Shown here piece after piece: positions 1 to 6,025 of a stretch of 18,102 nucleotides of DNA. Position 1 is the first letter of the stretch. The number at the start of each line of letters is the position of its first letter. The notes beneath the pieces are model-generated. The model searched no databases. It was given only the letters and a program-made list of their open reading frames with translations, and was not told where the DNA came from. Made by a program: the position numbers and the translations under genes. The DNA is taken from the NCBI GenBank assembly GCA_045652785.1, contig JAZOLF010000015.1, positions 1-18,102 of the forward strand. Reading direction: 5' to 3'. Origin of the DNA: Scatosoma sp045652785. GTDB lineage: Bacteria > Bacillota > Clostridia > Christensenellales > Borkfalkiaceae.

Positions 1-234
1 TTGCTACAAAGCAACAACGGCTCTAACTTTGTTATCTCTTTGCTGACTTGCTTCAAGGTACCTAAACATTTTCGTGTTCAAGTTACTTGAAAAAATTAAC
101 GGAAATTACCTTTCTATTTGCATTGTGTCAAATAAAATCTCATTTCTTTCTTATTCCATTTTTAATCTGCATTTTCCCGGTCCACAGACCAGGGCTGACG
201 TCGTTAGGCAAACCTTTCCGAACACAGCTTGTAT

Positions 235-264
235 AATATATCATACAACCGAATATCTTGTCAA
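235..264 (-). promoter_or_regulatory. sigma-A promoter P1, firing leftward
   Basis: On the minus strand the -35 hexamer TTGACA (259-264) is followed after 18 bp by TATATT (235-240). The -10 sits inside the near-perfect 20-bp palindrome TTGTATAATATATCATACAA (229-248; 18 of 20 positions symmetric), which could be an operator or just promoter symmetry. The transcribed gene lies beyond the left edge. A much weaker third candidate (TTGACA at 126-131, TAATTT at 103-108, 17-bp spacer) lies further downstream on the same strand. Confidence 0.7.
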
Positions 265-347
265 GCAAATTATCAAACTTTTTTAAAAATATTTTAATTT
301 TTTTAAAGTTTTTTGCTTTTTAAGGTTCCCCGTGGGACAGCTTGTCT

Positions 348-376
348 AATATACCATCTTTTTCGATGTATGTCAA
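348..376 (-). promoter_or_regulatory. sigma-A promoter P2, duplicate of P1, firing leftward
   Basis: TTGACA (371-376) and TATATT (348-353) on the minus strand are separated by 17 bp. The -10 and the first transcribed bases match P1: plus-strand ACAGCTTGT followed by [A/C]TAATATA occurs at 224-240 and 337-353 with a single mismatch. Tandem promoters with conserved start regions are typical of stable-RNA or ribosomal operons, and rRNA operons often lie near oriC in Bacillota, but the gene is outside the window, so this is inference. Bases 1-430 hold no credible coding sequence. Confidence 0.72.
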
Positions 377-432
377 CTATTTGAAAACACTTTTTTGAAA
401 AAAATCCGACAATTTTCAACTTTTTTATTCCC

Positions 433-461
433 TTGACTTTTTTCCGCCTGCGTAGTATAAT
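433..461 (+). promoter_or_regulatory. sigma-A promoter of small membrane protein gene 1
   Basis: TTGACT (433-438), 17-bp spacer, TATAAT (456-461). Transcription would begin near 468, about 50 nt before the ATG at 520. The spacer ends CCGCCTGCGTAG and closely resembles the promoter of the next gene. Confidence 0.85.
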
Positions 462-519
462 AGACACATCAAAAACTGATCATTTCTATCATCACAGCAA
501 ACCAATAAGGGAGAAGACC

Positions 520-765
520 ATGAAGATTTGTCGTATCGTATTTACCATTCTTTGCGCAATATGTTTGGCGGCGTTGCCGCTTGTGGGCGTTTTTGGCGGA
601 ATGGACTGGCTTGTCGCCCCCTTATTCGCAGCAGGAGTATTTTTTATGCTGATGCTCGCCTGCAAGAACGCGCAATTAAAGCGTGAGCAAGCGGAAAACC
701 CCACCTCTGCGTCCGATTTATCCACCCCCGCATCGACATCAGACGAAGAAAAACCGCAGGAATAA
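520..765 (+). CDS. small two-helix membrane protein, uncharacterised
   Basis: An 81-residue protein that I do not recognise. The ATG at 520 is chosen because it follows the ribosome binding site AAGGGAG (507-513) and lies downstream of a near-consensus promoter; the in-frame TTG at 433 is the promoter's own -35 box. Two hydrophobic stretches (about residues 5-27 and 31-48) predict two membrane helices with a short Gly-rich turn. After the second helix come basic residues (KNAQLKREQ) and then a Ser/Thr/Asp/Glu-rich disordered tail (about 57-81). By the positive-inside rule the tail is probably cytoplasmic. The gene is monocistronic in appearance and is followed by another small membrane gene with a look-alike promoter, suggesting shared conditions of expression. 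The function is unknown; it could be a regulator of a membrane complex. Confidence 0.72.
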   Translation: MKICRIVFTILCAICLAALPLVGVFGGMDWLVAPLFAAGVFFMLMLACKNAQLKREQAENPTSASDLSTPASTSDEEKPQE

Positions 766-808
766 CGAAAAACTTTACAAAAGCGGAAAACTTTTTTCAA
801 AAAAGGTC

Positions 809-837
809 TTGAAAAATCCGCCGTAGCATAGTATAAT
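809..837 (+). promoter_or_regulatory. sigma-A promoter of small membrane protein gene 2
   Basis: TTGAAA (809-814), 17-bp spacer, TATAAT (832-837). The spacer carries CCGCC and ends GCATAG, echoing the upstream promoter (CCGCC... CGTAG). Confidence 0.83.
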
Positions 838-869
838 ATTATTACAATAAAATTTAAGGAGTTTTTCTT

Positions 870-1097
870 ATGGCAGAATTTAGAAAAGCATTAAACAGTC
901 TTCCTCTTTGGTTGAAAATCATCCTTGCGCTTCCTGGTTTGGATGGGATCGTTTACGGCGTTTACCGTATTTGTAGAGGCGATCTCCCCAACGTAATTTT
1001 GGGCATCGTTTGGATTCCTTTGGGCGCAGCAATCGGCTGGATCGTAGATATCTTCTGTTTGTTGACGAAAGGTGCAGTATTTGAATTAGCTAAATAA
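870..1097 (+). CDS. small two-helix membrane protein, uncharacterised
   Basis: A 75-residue protein. The start is firm: AAGGAG at 856-861 lies 8 nt before the ATG, and a TTGAAA/TATAAT promoter ends at 837. Hydrophobic segments at about residues 12-33 (LWLKIILALPGLDGIVYGVY) and 41-67 predict two membrane helices joined by a short basic loop (RICRGDLPN). The overall shape is reminiscent of PMP3/YqaE-type stress peptides, but I see no diagnostic signature, so I leave it as hypothetical. A strong hairpin terminator begins 11 nt after the stop, so this is a single-gene unit. It does not share obvious sequence with the preceding 81-residue protein apart from size and topology. Confidence 0.78.
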   Translation: MAEFRKALNSLPLWLKIILALPGLDGIVYGVYRICRGDLPNVILGIVWIPLGAAIGWIVDIFCLLTKGAVFELAK

Positions 1098-1108
1098 GTA
1101 AAGAGTAG

Positions 1109-1138
1109 AACTCCGACAGACAACTGTCGGAGTTTTTC
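1109..1138 (+). terminator. rho-independent terminator
   Basis: The stem AACTCCGACAG (1109-1119) pairs perfectly with CTGTCGGAGTT (1124-1134) around the loop ACAA, and a T-run follows. It ends the small membrane protein transcript. Confidence 0.92.
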
Positions 1139-1140
1139 TT

Positions 1141-1201
1141 TACGCGCGCGAGTGCGCGCGCCCGCGCGAACGCACACACATACATATACGCACACACGCG
1201 C
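1141..1201. repeat. alternating purine-pyrimidine tract (Z-DNA-prone)
   Basis: Between two terminators lies a low-complexity block of CG, CA and TA dinucleotide steps. Positions 1170-1201 are 32 bp of unbroken purine/pyrimidine alternation; 1141-1150 and 1152-1161 add two further 10-bp runs made mostly of CG steps. Such tracts can adopt left-handed DNA under negative supercoiling. No gene or promoter with a proper -35 is evident in 1140-1261. Confidence 0.7.
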
Positions 1202-1261
1202 TCTATTATAATATATGGAAAAACGCAAATCCAAAGATAGGTCAACATAGACGGTACGTAC

Positions 1262-1296
1262 AAAAAAAGAACGGCGGTTTCGCCGTTCTTCTTTTT
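1262..1296 (-). terminator. bidirectional terminator after parB
   Basis: The stem GAACGGCG (1269-1276) / CGCCGTTC (1281-1288) with loop GTTT is flanked by an A-run on the left (a U-tract for minus-strand transcripts) and a T-run on the right. It ends the ftsH-parB transcript. Confidence 0.9.
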
Positions 1297-2102
1297 TAAT
1301 TTTCCAAGCGTTCCAACAACTCTTCCAAGCGGTACAAATCGTCTTCGGAATAATATTCCAGCACAATCTTCCCTTTCTCTTCGTTGCCGATGAGCACCAC
1401 TTTCGTCTTAAACGTTTCGCGCATCTTCAGAACCAACGCTTTCAACGCGTCCCTGTCCCCACTCTTTTGCGCCTTCTTCGCGCGTTCTTCGCCGAAGAAC
1501 GCCTGCGCCGCCTTTTCGGTATCCCGCACGGTGTAGCCGTGTTCAATTACAGACAGCGCGAACGCGTACTGTTTATCCTTGGGCATCCGCACCAGCGCAC
1601 GGGCGTGGCCTGCGGACAACTGCTCGCTTTCGATGAGCCCGACCACTTCGGGGGAAAGCGTCAACAGTCGCAAAGTATTCGCCACCGCAGGACGGGATTT
1701 CCCAACCATCGCGGCAACGACGTCCTGCGTCAAGCCGTAATCCTTGACCAGCCTGCCCATCAAGTAGGCTTCGTCCATCGCGGACAATTCCCCTGCCTTG
1801 ATATTTTCGGCGATGGTAAAGATTTCAGCATCTTCCCCTTCGAACCGATGGATTTTGCAAAGCGCATTTTTTACGCCAGCGAACCGCATCGCAAAGTAAT
1901 CCTTCTCGCCCGAGAGCAACCGATATTCGCCGTCCACGAAGTTCACGGACAGATGGGGCATTCCTTCCAAAACAAACTTTGCCGCGAGCGCGCGCAACTG
2001 TTTTTCCGTCCAACGGTTTTCCCCGTCGCAAAGAATGTCCGCCACAGGCACGGTCTTCAAGGAATATTCAACTTTGGTTAAATCTTTTTTCGCTCTACGC
2101 AT
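1296..2102 (-). CDS. parB: ParB/Noc-family DNA-binding protein, divergent CTP-binding motif
   Basis: A 268-residue ParB-family protein. Recognisable parts are the N-terminal ParB/CTPase domain (about 14-115), a central helix-turn-helix of the parS-binding type (about 122-147, GLTQDVVAAMVGKSRPAVAN) and the C-terminal dimerisation segment (about 217-268, ending KIVLEYYSEDDLYRLEELL). The canonical phosphate-binding GERR box reads GEKD (65-68), losing both arginines; the second box keeps EN (99-100) but not the usual QR that follows. No parA/soj is adjacent. It starts 6 bp after the ftsH stop, so it is probably co-transcribed; its own ribosome binding site is weak. It may act in chromosome segregation near oriC, as a Noc-like occlusion factor, or as a ParB-type regulator. 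The family is certain; the exact paralogue is not. Confidence 0.88.
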   Translation of the reverse strand: MRRAKKDLTKVEYSLKTVPVADILCDGENRWTEKQLRALAAKFVLEGMPHLSVNFVDGEYRLLSGEKDYFAMRFAGVKNALCKIHRFEGEDAEIFTIAENIKAGELSAMDEAYLMGRLVKDYGLTQDVVAAMVGKSRPAVANTLRLLTLSPEVVGLIESEQLSAGHARALVRMPKDKQYAFALSVIEHGYTVRDTEKAAQAFFGEERAKKAQKSGDRDALKALVLKMRETFKTKVVLIGNEEKGKIVLEYYSEDDLYRLEELLERLEN

Positions 2103-2108
2103 CGTAAA

Positions 2109-4091
2109 TTATTCGTTGTCTTCCTTCGTTTCAGGCGCAACCGTTTCATCCGTTTCAGCCTTTTCCACCGTTTCTACGCTTTCTTCTGCTTTTTCGGTTT
2201 CTTTGGCAGGGTTGATAGCCACGTTAAACATATTCGTGCGGGGCTTACCTTCCTGCGCTTCCATATACGCGATAACTTCTTTATAGTCCGCACCGCGCAC
2301 AAGCATCAACACTTCTTCGTTGTAAATGGTTTCTTTTTCCACCAGCACGCGAGCCATGTTGTCGAGTACCGAACGGTTTTCTTTGAGCAATTTTCTTGCG
2401 CGTTCATGCGCTTCGGAAATGATACGGCGCACTTCTTGATCAATGATTGCCGCCGTTTCAGGGGAGCAACCGCGTTCGGAGTGTCCGTATTCCATCCCCA
2501 TAAATACGGGGTGATCGTTGTCGTAAGCGACCAAACCGAGTTTTTCGCTCATACCCCATTGTGTCACCATACGTCTTGCGATCGCGGAAACGTGTTGAAT
2601 ATCCCCGCTTGCGCCTGTTGCAATATCGTGCAAAACAATTTCTTCCGCCACGCGCCCGCCGAGCGCCATACAAATACGATCTTTAAGTTCGCCAAAGGTC
2701 ATATGCGCATCATCGTTGTCAGGTCTGGTCATGGTATAGCCCGCCGCATTTCCACGGGGAATAATGGTCACTTCGTGTACGGGATCGCAATTCTTGCAAA
2801 GGCAAGCCAAAATCGCGTGGCCCGCTTCATGGTAAGCGGTAGTACGCTTATCCGCTTCGGTGACAACGTGGCTCTTCTTTGCAGGGCCCATCAACACTTT
2901 GTTGATACCTTCGTACAATTCGTGGTTGCCGATGAGTTTCTTGCCTGCTCTTGCCGCCAAAATCGCCGCTTCGTTTAACAAGTTTGCAAGTTCCGCACCC
3001 GAGAACCCGGCGGTAATACGCGCCACCGTCTTGAAATTGACGTCTGCCGCCATAGGTTTGTTTCTTGCATGAACTTTCAGGATTTGTTCTCTGCCCCTTA
3101 CGTCAGGAAGATTTACGTTAATCTTTCTATCAAAACGACCGGGACGGAGCAACGCGGGATCGAGAATATCATCACGGTTGGTTGCCGCCATTACGATAAT
3201 GCCTTGGTTTTCTTCAAAGCCGTCCATCGCAACCAAGATTTGGTTCAAGGTTTGTTCTCTTTCGTCGTGACCGCCGCCAAGACCTGCGCCACGGCGACGA
3301 CCTACTGCGTCAATTTCGTCGATGAAAATGATACAAGGTTGGTTTTTCTTCGCCACGTCGAACAAATCACGTACACGCGACGCACCCACACCGACGTACA
3401 TTTCTACAAAGTCTGAACCCGAAACCGAGAAGAACGGTACGCCCGCTTCGCCTGCAACGGCTTTTGCGAACAAAGTTTTACCCGTGCCCGGAGGGCCTAC
3501 AAGCAATACACCCGTAGGAATCTTCGCGCCCAGGTCGGAGAATTTTTTCGGCGATTTCAAGAAATCTACAACTTCTTTCAATTCTTCCTTTTCTTCTTCC
3601 GCGCCAGCAACGTCAGAGAAACGCACTTTCATATTGTTTTGCACTTGCGCTTTCGATTTGCCAATCCCCATCGTATGATCGCGCCCGCCAGACATTTGAC
3701 GGAAAAGCACGAAGAGCAAAATCAAACCGATACCCACCGAAAGGATAGGGAAGATGTAGTCGATAATGCTGCCCTGGTTAGGGTTCGCAAACTCAACGGA
3801 AACACCATTCAACGCAACGCCCATATCCGCTTGGAACGCCGCCCAATCCGCGTAATAATGCACGCTGGGAGCGTTCAACGCATAACGCGTTTTATCCACG
3901 CCGATTGCTTCCCAAACAAATGCGTTGACCTTCAAGGACGAGATTTTCCCTTCTACCAGCAACTGTTTAAGTTCGGAAAACGAAATCGTTTTCGAGCCGA
4001 TTGCAAACACGTCGGTGAGCAAGAAGAACACAAGCCCTGCCAGCAACACACCTGCAACAATCCAAATAATTGTTTTTGTTTTCTTATTCAA
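2109..4091 (-). CDS. ftsH: ATP-dependent zinc metalloprotease FtsH
   Basis: A 660-residue membrane-anchored AAA+ protease that extracts and degrades membrane and short-lived cytosolic proteins as a hexamer. There are two transmembrane helices (about 8-28 and 111-131) around an extracytoplasmic domain. Walker A GPPGTGKT is at 199-206, Walker B FIDEID at 256-261, arginine-finger region RPGRFD at 316-321, zinc site HEAGH at 421-425, and the third ligand Asp lies in ASGDIQ (about 497). The C-terminal tail (about 625-660) is Glu/Thr-rich and disordered. The start codon is TTG at 4091, supported by AAGGAG six bases upstream and by the position of the first membrane helix. It leads the ftsH-parB unit; the leader is long (about 240 nt) and contains a REP-like repeat. 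Confidence 0.97.
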   Translation of the reverse strand: MNKKTKTIIWIVAGVLLAGLVFFLLTDVFAIGSKTISFSELKQLLVEGKISSLKVNAFVWEAIGVDKTRYALNAPSVHYYADWAAFQADMGVALNGVSVEFANPNQGSIIDYIFPILSVGIGLILLFVLFRQMSGGRDHTMGIGKSKAQVQNNMKVRFSDVAGAEEEKEELKEVVDFLKSPKKFSDLGAKIPTGVLLVGPPGTGKTLFAKAVAGEAGVPFFSVSGSDFVEMYVGVGASRVRDLFDVAKKNQPCIIFIDEIDAVGRRRGAGLGGGHDEREQTLNQILVAMDGFEENQGIIVMAATNRDDILDPALLRPGRFDRKINVNLPDVRGREQILKVHARNKPMAADVNFKTVARITAGFSGAELANLLNEAAILAARAGKKLIGNHELYEGINKVLMGPAKKSHVVTEADKRTTAYHEAGHAILACLCKNCDPVHEVTIIPRGNAAGYTMTRPDNDDAHMTFGELKDRICMALGGRVAEEIVLHDIATGASGDIQHVSAIARRMVTQWGMSEKLGLVAYDNDHPVFMGMEYGHSERGCSPETAAIIDQEVRRIISEAHERARKLLKENRSVLDNMARVLVEKETIYNEEVLMLVRGADYKEVIAYMEAQEGKPRTNMFNVAINPAKETEKAEESVETVEKAETDETVAPETKEDNE

Positions 4092-4168
4092 AATATACTC
4101 CTTAACCGACTGGTTTTACCCCTTCGGTTTCTTTCCTTATTTCTTGTGCGCTCCCCGCTTCCGCACCC

Positions 4169-4247
4169 TTCGTAGGGACAGGCGTCCCCAACTGTCCTTG
4201 CCCTGTTCCCATCTATGCACTTCGCAGGGGCGATTCACGAATCGCCC
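4169..4247. repeat. REP-like intergenic repeat, copy A
   Basis: A 79-bp unit made of two hairpin modules: GGGAC-AGGC-GTCCC (4175-4188) and GGGCGATT-CACG-AATCGCCC (4228-4247). It is about 85-90% identical by eye to copy B at 4449-4528, in the same orientation, and lies in the ftsH leader. Palindromic GTAGGGGCGATTC-type elements are known as dispersed intergenic repeats in Clostridia. Confidence 0.8.
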
Positions 4248-4343
4248 TAAAATATCTTCACGACCTTCCGAGCGAACCCAAACGGCAACCGTTACATTTT
4301 ATTATACCCATTTTTTCGGTCCGTGAAACATTTTACGGATTTT

Positions 4344-4372
4344 ATTTTAACATAAAAAATCCCCCATTTCAA
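4344..4372 (-). promoter_or_regulatory. ftsH promoter with overlapping palindromes
   Basis: On the minus strand TTGAAA (4367-4372), a 17-bp spacer and TAAAAT (4344-4349) with an extended -10 TG form a good sigma-A promoter. A second -10-like TATAAT at 4301-4306 has only a weak -35 (TGTTTC). Immediately upstream are three inverted repeats: CAAGTG-TTTA-CACTTG (4370-4385), TTTACA-CT-TGTAAA (4376-4389) and AACATT-TCACG-AATGTT (4393-4409). These suggest repressor or activator binding; the factor is unknown. Confidence 0.65.
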
Positions 4373-4448
4373 GTGTTTACACTTGTAAATATAACATTTC
4401 ACGAATGTTTCACACATTTTTTTACCAACACCATCCGCCCCGCAATTC

Positions 4449-4528
4449 TTCGTAGGGACGGGCGTCCCCCAACTGTCCTTGCTCTATTCCCATCCATGCA
4501 GTCCGTAGGGGCGATTCACGCATCACCC
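4449..4528. repeat. REP-like intergenic repeat, copy B
   Basis: A direct repeat of copy A. The first hairpin is intact (GGGAC-GGGC-GTCCC) while the second is degraded (its right arm reads CATCACCC). It is followed by the perfect 20-bp palindrome CCTTCTCTTGCAAGAGAAGG (4536-4555) and by a diverged partial unit around 4631-4657. Confidence 0.78.
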
Positions 4529-4535
4529 ATCTTTG

Positions 4536-4657
4536 CCTTCTCTTGCAAGAGAAGGGGAACCGCTTGCGGTGGATGAGTTGTAGGGGCTGGCACCTTCGAC
4601 CGCCCGTTTGCGGTTTTCGTCGCACTCACTTGTAGGGACAGATGCCCCTGATTGTCC
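4536..4657. repeat. palindrome plus diverged REP-like fragments
   Basis: A perfect 20-bp palindrome (4536-4555) is followed by CCGCTTGCGG (4560-4569), by TGTAGGGGCTGGCACC (4579 on) and by a TGTAGGGACA...TGCCCCTGATTGTCC remnant (4631-4657) resembling the first module of copies A and B. No coding potential is supported in 4430-4720. Confidence 0.55.
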
Positions 4658-4750
4658 ACCAAACCACCCATTCCATCTCTCCATCATCGCCCACAAACGG
4701 CCCTTTTTGTGCATAACTCATCCCAAAAAATGAAATGATAAATCTTTCAT

Positions 4751-5155
4751 TGTGGAAAACTTCTCCACAGCGAACAAACGTTTGTGGAAAACTTGTCAAA
4801 ATCTTACCATTTTTACCCCTTTTTAGGGGGATTTTTGGGGTTATCCACCGAAAATTGAAACTTTTAAAATTTCGCTATGTGTAAAAATGGGGGTATTTAT
4901 CCACATTTTTTTCGCTTTTTTGCCTATTCTTACGTATTTTTTCGCTTTTTTGCGCTTTTCTTCGCTGTACATGAAAAAGTTATCCACATTTTATAAAAAA
5001 TTGCTGTGGATTTCCCCTTTTTTTCCACAATTCGACCTTTTTTTGACCCGTTTTTTACGCGCTTTTTTATGAATAATGAATAAAAATGTGAATAATTGCC
5101 AACGCAGTTATCCACATTTTTCACATAACTTTTCATTTTTTGTTCGTTATCAACA
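4751..5155. other. DnaA-box cluster (second, away from the unwinding site)
   Basis: At least ten matches to TTATCCACA or one- or two-mismatch variants occur in 405 bp. Perfect boxes are at 4897-4905, 4980-4988 and 5108-5116 (plus orientation). Variants are at 4751-4759 and 4783-4791 (TGTGGAAAA), 4761-4769 (TTCTCCACA), 4841-4849 (TTATCCACC), 5005-5013 (TGTGGATTT), 5021-5029 (TTTTCCACA) and 5147-5155 (TTATCAACA). No DnaA-trio motif follows any box. The 17-bp sequence TTTTTTCGCTTTTTTGC is repeated at 4907-4923 and 4937-4953. It could be an accessory origin subregion or a DnaA-titrating/regulatory locus. Confidence 0.8.
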
Positions 5156-5180
5156 AAAAAGGAGCATCCGCCCCTTTTAT
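5150..5180 (-). terminator. rho-independent terminator after cvpA
   Basis: In minus-strand RNA the stem AAAAGGGGC / GCUCCUUUU (one G-U pair, loop GGAU) is followed by further U residues. It lies just downstream of the cvpA stop and separates that gene from the DnaA-box cluster. Confidence 0.8.
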
Positions 5181-5194
5181 TTGTCATTTATTTG

Positions 5195-5908
5195 TTAGGC
5201 TTGAAACCAAGCAAAAACCGCCATTAAGGGGTTATTGTTGTACAATTCTTTCAGCCAAAGCGTATTATCAAAGAAGTTCGTAAGCCCTTCGGACGCAAAC
5301 AACGACATCACCGCCAGCACCACGCATACAAGGGCAAACGCCTTAAACGTTCCGGCTACCAAACCACCCAAACGGTTGATTTTTTCAATAAACGGCGAGT
5401 TTTCCGCAATTCTATTGAGCGCTCCGCGCAACAAACGCATAATCAACTTTGCAACGATGAACAAAGCCAAACCACAAACCGCCAACGCTAAAAACGTTCC
5501 GATTGCCTGCCCGGCATACTGCCCAAGCATCGTCCCCGCAGGGATCTCTCCTGCAAGCGGTTCAATTTCTGCAAGAATCGCGGTTTGCAGGAAGGTTGGC
5601 AAGGACATTTCGTCAAATTGTGCTTTCCACCCTTCCATAGATATATCCAAATTGAAAGGTTTAATTCCGCTCAGCCACTCACCGAGCCCATCTTGTATCC
5701 ATTTTTCCAGCCCAAAGAGCCCGTCCGTCCACGTCAACACGGGCTTGGATAGGAACAAAACGGCCATCGCGCACACAATCGCAGACACAAACGAGAAAAA
5801 GCAGTTGATAAACCCCTTTTTCGCATCTATGAACGCCCAAATCATAATCGCCAGCACGAAAACGATATCTGCAATATATTCTGCTTTAAATTCAATCGCT
5901 AACAACAT
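5195..5908 (-). CDS. cvpA: CvpA-family membrane protein
   Basis: A 237-residue protein with about four hydrophobic helices and the family's opening layout: a first helix, a short basic turn with a KKGF motif (residues DAKKGFINCFFSFVSAIV), a second helix, a variable amphipathic middle, and two C-terminal helices separated by a charged stretch containing NRIAENSPFIEKINRLGG. CvpA proteins are inner-membrane proteins of poorly defined role, named for colicin V production. The start at 5908 is chosen because AAGGAA (5918-5923) lies 9 nt upstream and a strong promoter ends at 5943. The longer open frame reaching 6043 would run through that promoter and into yyaC. It is divergent from yyaC. Confidence 0.75.
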   Translation of the reverse strand: MLLAIEFKAEYIADIVFVLAIMIWAFIDAKKGFINCFFSFVSAIVCAMAVLFLSKPVLTWTDGLFGLEKWIQDGLGEWLSGIKPFNLDISMEGWKAQFDEMSLPTFLQTAILAEIEPLAGEIPAGTMLGQYAGQAIGTFLALAVCGLALFIVAKLIMRLLRGALNRIAENSPFIEKINRLGGLVAGTFKAFALVCVVLAVMSLFASEGLTNFFDNTLWLKELYNNNPLMAVFAWFQA

Positions 5909-5942
5909 TCCACCTAATTCCTTAACCATCATAGATACGCAT

Positions 5943-5971
5943 AGTATAGCACACGCGCGCGATATTTTCAA
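5943..5971 (-). promoter_or_regulatory. cvpA promoter
   Basis: On the minus strand TTGAAA (5966-5971), a 17-bp spacer and TATACT (5943-5948), with an extended -10 TGC. The spacer contains a CGCGCGCGTGTG alternating stretch. The predicted start site near 5936 supports the short cvpA reading frame. Confidence 0.82.
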
Positions 5972-6025
5972 GACCTTTTTCGGTTTTTGCGTATAATTTT
6001 TTCCCATTTCGTCTATTCTTAACCT

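Noticed and set aside
74..286. Plus-strand 70-codon frame at the left edge
   Set aside because: It starts with GTG without a ribosome binding site and runs through the minus-strand promoters and AT-rich leader.
1201..1245. Promoter around TATTATAATATAT
   Set aside because: There is no -35 at acceptable spacing on either strand and no gene positioned to use it.
2406..4326. Several plus-strand frames opposite ftsH and across the REP-like repeats
   Set aside because: They overlap conserved AAA+ and protease motifs on the other strand or run through palindromic repeats; no translation signals.
4301..4420. Complete parS or Noc binding site
   Set aside because: Only isolated half-sites of the parS palindrome are present; no full 16-bp site was seen in the window.
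5235..5996. Long plus-strand open frame (253 codons) opposite cvpA
   Set aside because: It is antisense to a well-supported membrane protein gene, has no ribosome binding site and reads as low-complexity sequence without a recognisable domain.
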